Positions 63,186-64,000 of a stretch of 64,000 bases of DNA are shown here, piece by piece. Position 1 is the first letter of the stretch, and every line of letters starts with the position of its first letter. The notes under the pieces were generated by a model that ran no database searches, was not told the origin of the DNA, and saw only the letters and a list, made by a program, of their open reading frames with translations. Source of the DNA: Bacteroidales bacterium (lineage in GTDB: Bacteria; Bacteroidota; Bacteroidia; Bacteroidales; WCHB1-69); the NCBI GenBank assembly GCA_017454945.1, contig JAFTCA010000010.1, positions 254,427 to 318,426 on the forward strand, written 5' to 3'. Both the position numbers and the translations under genes were made by a program.

Positions 63186-64000
63186 ATGAAGAAAATTTTA
63201 CTTTTAGGTGCGTGCGTGCTATGTTTGTTTTCAGTAGTAGCACAAGAGACTGTAACATTGACATTTACAGCCAAACAAGAAAATAATGCCTACCAGCAAT
63301 TGGATAGTGTGATGGTAAGCAATGTCACGAGAGGATGGACCGAAATGCTCTATTATCCCGACACGATTTTGTCGATGAATGTGGTTGGCATTACCAACTA
63401 TCAGGACAAAAAAGTCAGACTGCATCAGAATGTCCCCAACCCTTTCCACGGTGTGACCGATTTCAATCTCACGTTGGCTGAAAATGGCAAGGTTAATCTG
63501 ACCATTTTTGATATCAACGGCAAGCAAGTGGCCGAGTATCACAATACGCTGCCCAGTGGCGAACATCTGTTCCGCGCTACGATGAGCTCGCCTCAGACTT
63601 ATCTGCTAAGTGCGATGACCAAAAATGGGAATACCGCTATTAAAATGATCAATTTGAGCAATACGGGCGAGCCGGCGCATATCGAGTACATCAGCAGCAC
63701 TCCGCTCACACAGAACATTTTCAAGAAGCAGTCGAACAACGAGTTCTCCAAAGGTGATGATATGAAATATGTGGGTTATGCTACTCAGAAAGCGGGTGTA
63801 AAAGAGGCCACCATTACGCAGACCCAACAGAATAGCGAAACCATTGTGTTTACCTTCCCCAACGAAGAGGTGGAACCTGAGCATATTGTCGCTGTCACGA
63901 CGCAAGAGGCTACCAACATCACCTTCTCATCAGCCAAGTTGAATGGTGAATATACCGTTCAGAACGATACTATTACCCAAGTTGGTTTTTGGTGGAAAGC
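63186..64000 (+). CDS. Secreted protein with a T9SS-type sorting-like domain near the N-terminus, 3' end beyond the window
   Basis: The gene runs off the window with 271 codons visible. A signal peptide (MKKILLLGACVLCLFSVVAQ) is followed by VTLTFTAKQENNAYQQLDSVMVSNVTRGWTE, then about residues 75-155 resemble a T9SS type A sorting domain (QNVPNPFHGVTDFNL, VNLTIFDINGKQVAEY, LPSGEHLFRATM), here internal instead of C-terminal. Near residue 245 TTQEATNITFSSAKLNGEYT begins a fibronectin-III-like repeat. I recognise this layout from Bacteroidales proteins with FISUMP (Fibrobacter succinogenes major paralogue) domains, but that domain is not in the window. It is probably in one operon with the 60323 gene. 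Confidence 0.75.
   Translation, partial: MKKILLLGACVLCLFSVVAQETVTLTFTAKQENNAYQQLDSVMVSNVTRGWTEMLYYPDTILSMNVVGITNYQDKKVRLHQNVPNPFHGVTDFNLTLAENGKVNLTIFDINGKQVAEYHNTLPSGEHLFRATMSSPQTYLLSAMTKNGNTAIKMINLSNTGEPAHIEYISSTPLTQNIFKKQSNNEFSKGDDMKYVGYATQKAGVKEATITQTQQNSETIVFTFPNEEVEPEHIVAVTTQEATNITFSSAKLNGEYTVQNDTITQVGFWWK

Overview
The window is chromosomal DNA of a member of the phylum Bacteroidota, most likely order Bacteroidales. Four things point there. The -7 promoter element TAnnTTTG precedes gene after gene. Lipoproteins and Omp28/DUF6029/GldA/PorW-type proteins typical of the phylum are present. Type IX secretion (T9SS) is indicated by a PorW lipoprotein, one type A cargo tail and one type B (gliding-motility-associated) cargo tail. 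The gene neighbourhoods (yceD-rpmF, porW-bactofilin-atpZ, mutL next to a small FHRPEAR protein) fit the phylum. I cannot name a genus. No prophage, CRISPR array or rRNA operon is present; the gene set is mostly core chromosome with a few accessory patches.

Layout. 1-3.4 kb: the end of a phosphodiester glycosidase gene, then a thiol-redox/outer-membrane operon (TlpA-like, DUF6029-like barrel, Omp28-like lipoprotein). 3.5-8.2 kb: ybeY, a parS-like palindrome, mnmG, tRNA-Arg, a conserved cytoplasmic protein, tRNA-Glu and hemW. 8.2-16.2 kb: a shortened molybdopterin-oxidoreductase-like protein with gldA; rdgB, rpmF and yceD; uxaC; and yicC-der-small exported protein. 16.2-21.3 kb: an ExbB/ExbD proton-channel operon that ends in a T9SS cargo gene, preceded by tRNA-Ser. 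21.7-26 kb: tatD, two small lipoproteins, rhaD and ftsW, separated by repeat-filled spacers. 26-31 kb: a 1027-residue TPR protein with a partner outer-membrane barrel. 31.2-34.9 kb: gap and priA. 34.9-44.7 kb: a tight seven-gene run (CAP-like protein, pgk, lysS, small membrane protein, mutL, old-yellow-enzyme-type oxidoreductase, receptor-type binding protein). 45-48 kb: a lone DppB-type permease tail-to-tail with recQ. 48.2-49.8 kb: an AT-rich accessory patch of paralogous lipoproteins, palindromic repeats and a MITE-like element. 50-55.3 kb: ribE, porW, bactofilin, atpZ, a membrane protein and a radical SAM protein. 55.3-60 kb: a repeat patchwork, an ORF6N protein, mutY with an OmpA lipoprotein, a 93-bp tandem repeat and an aminotransferase. 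60.3 kb to the end: an IgGFc-binding-like T9SS type B protein and the start of a second secreted protein.

The most unusual feature is a family of degenerate 7-bp (sometimes 8-bp) short tandem repeats in many intergenic gaps (10.3, 11.8-11.95, 21.6, 24.6, 25.9-26.05, 48.05, 49.8, 55.3 kb). Related units recur in both orientations. They run into the 3' ends of three unrelated genes, giving them near-identical KLKTE-type C-termini, and they supply the -33 TTG of two promoters. Other points worth following are the parS-like palindrome upstream of mnmG, the perfect-ended MITE, the molybdopterin-family protein lacking its terminal domains, and a secreted protein with a T9SS-sorting-like domain near its N-terminus instead of its C-terminus.
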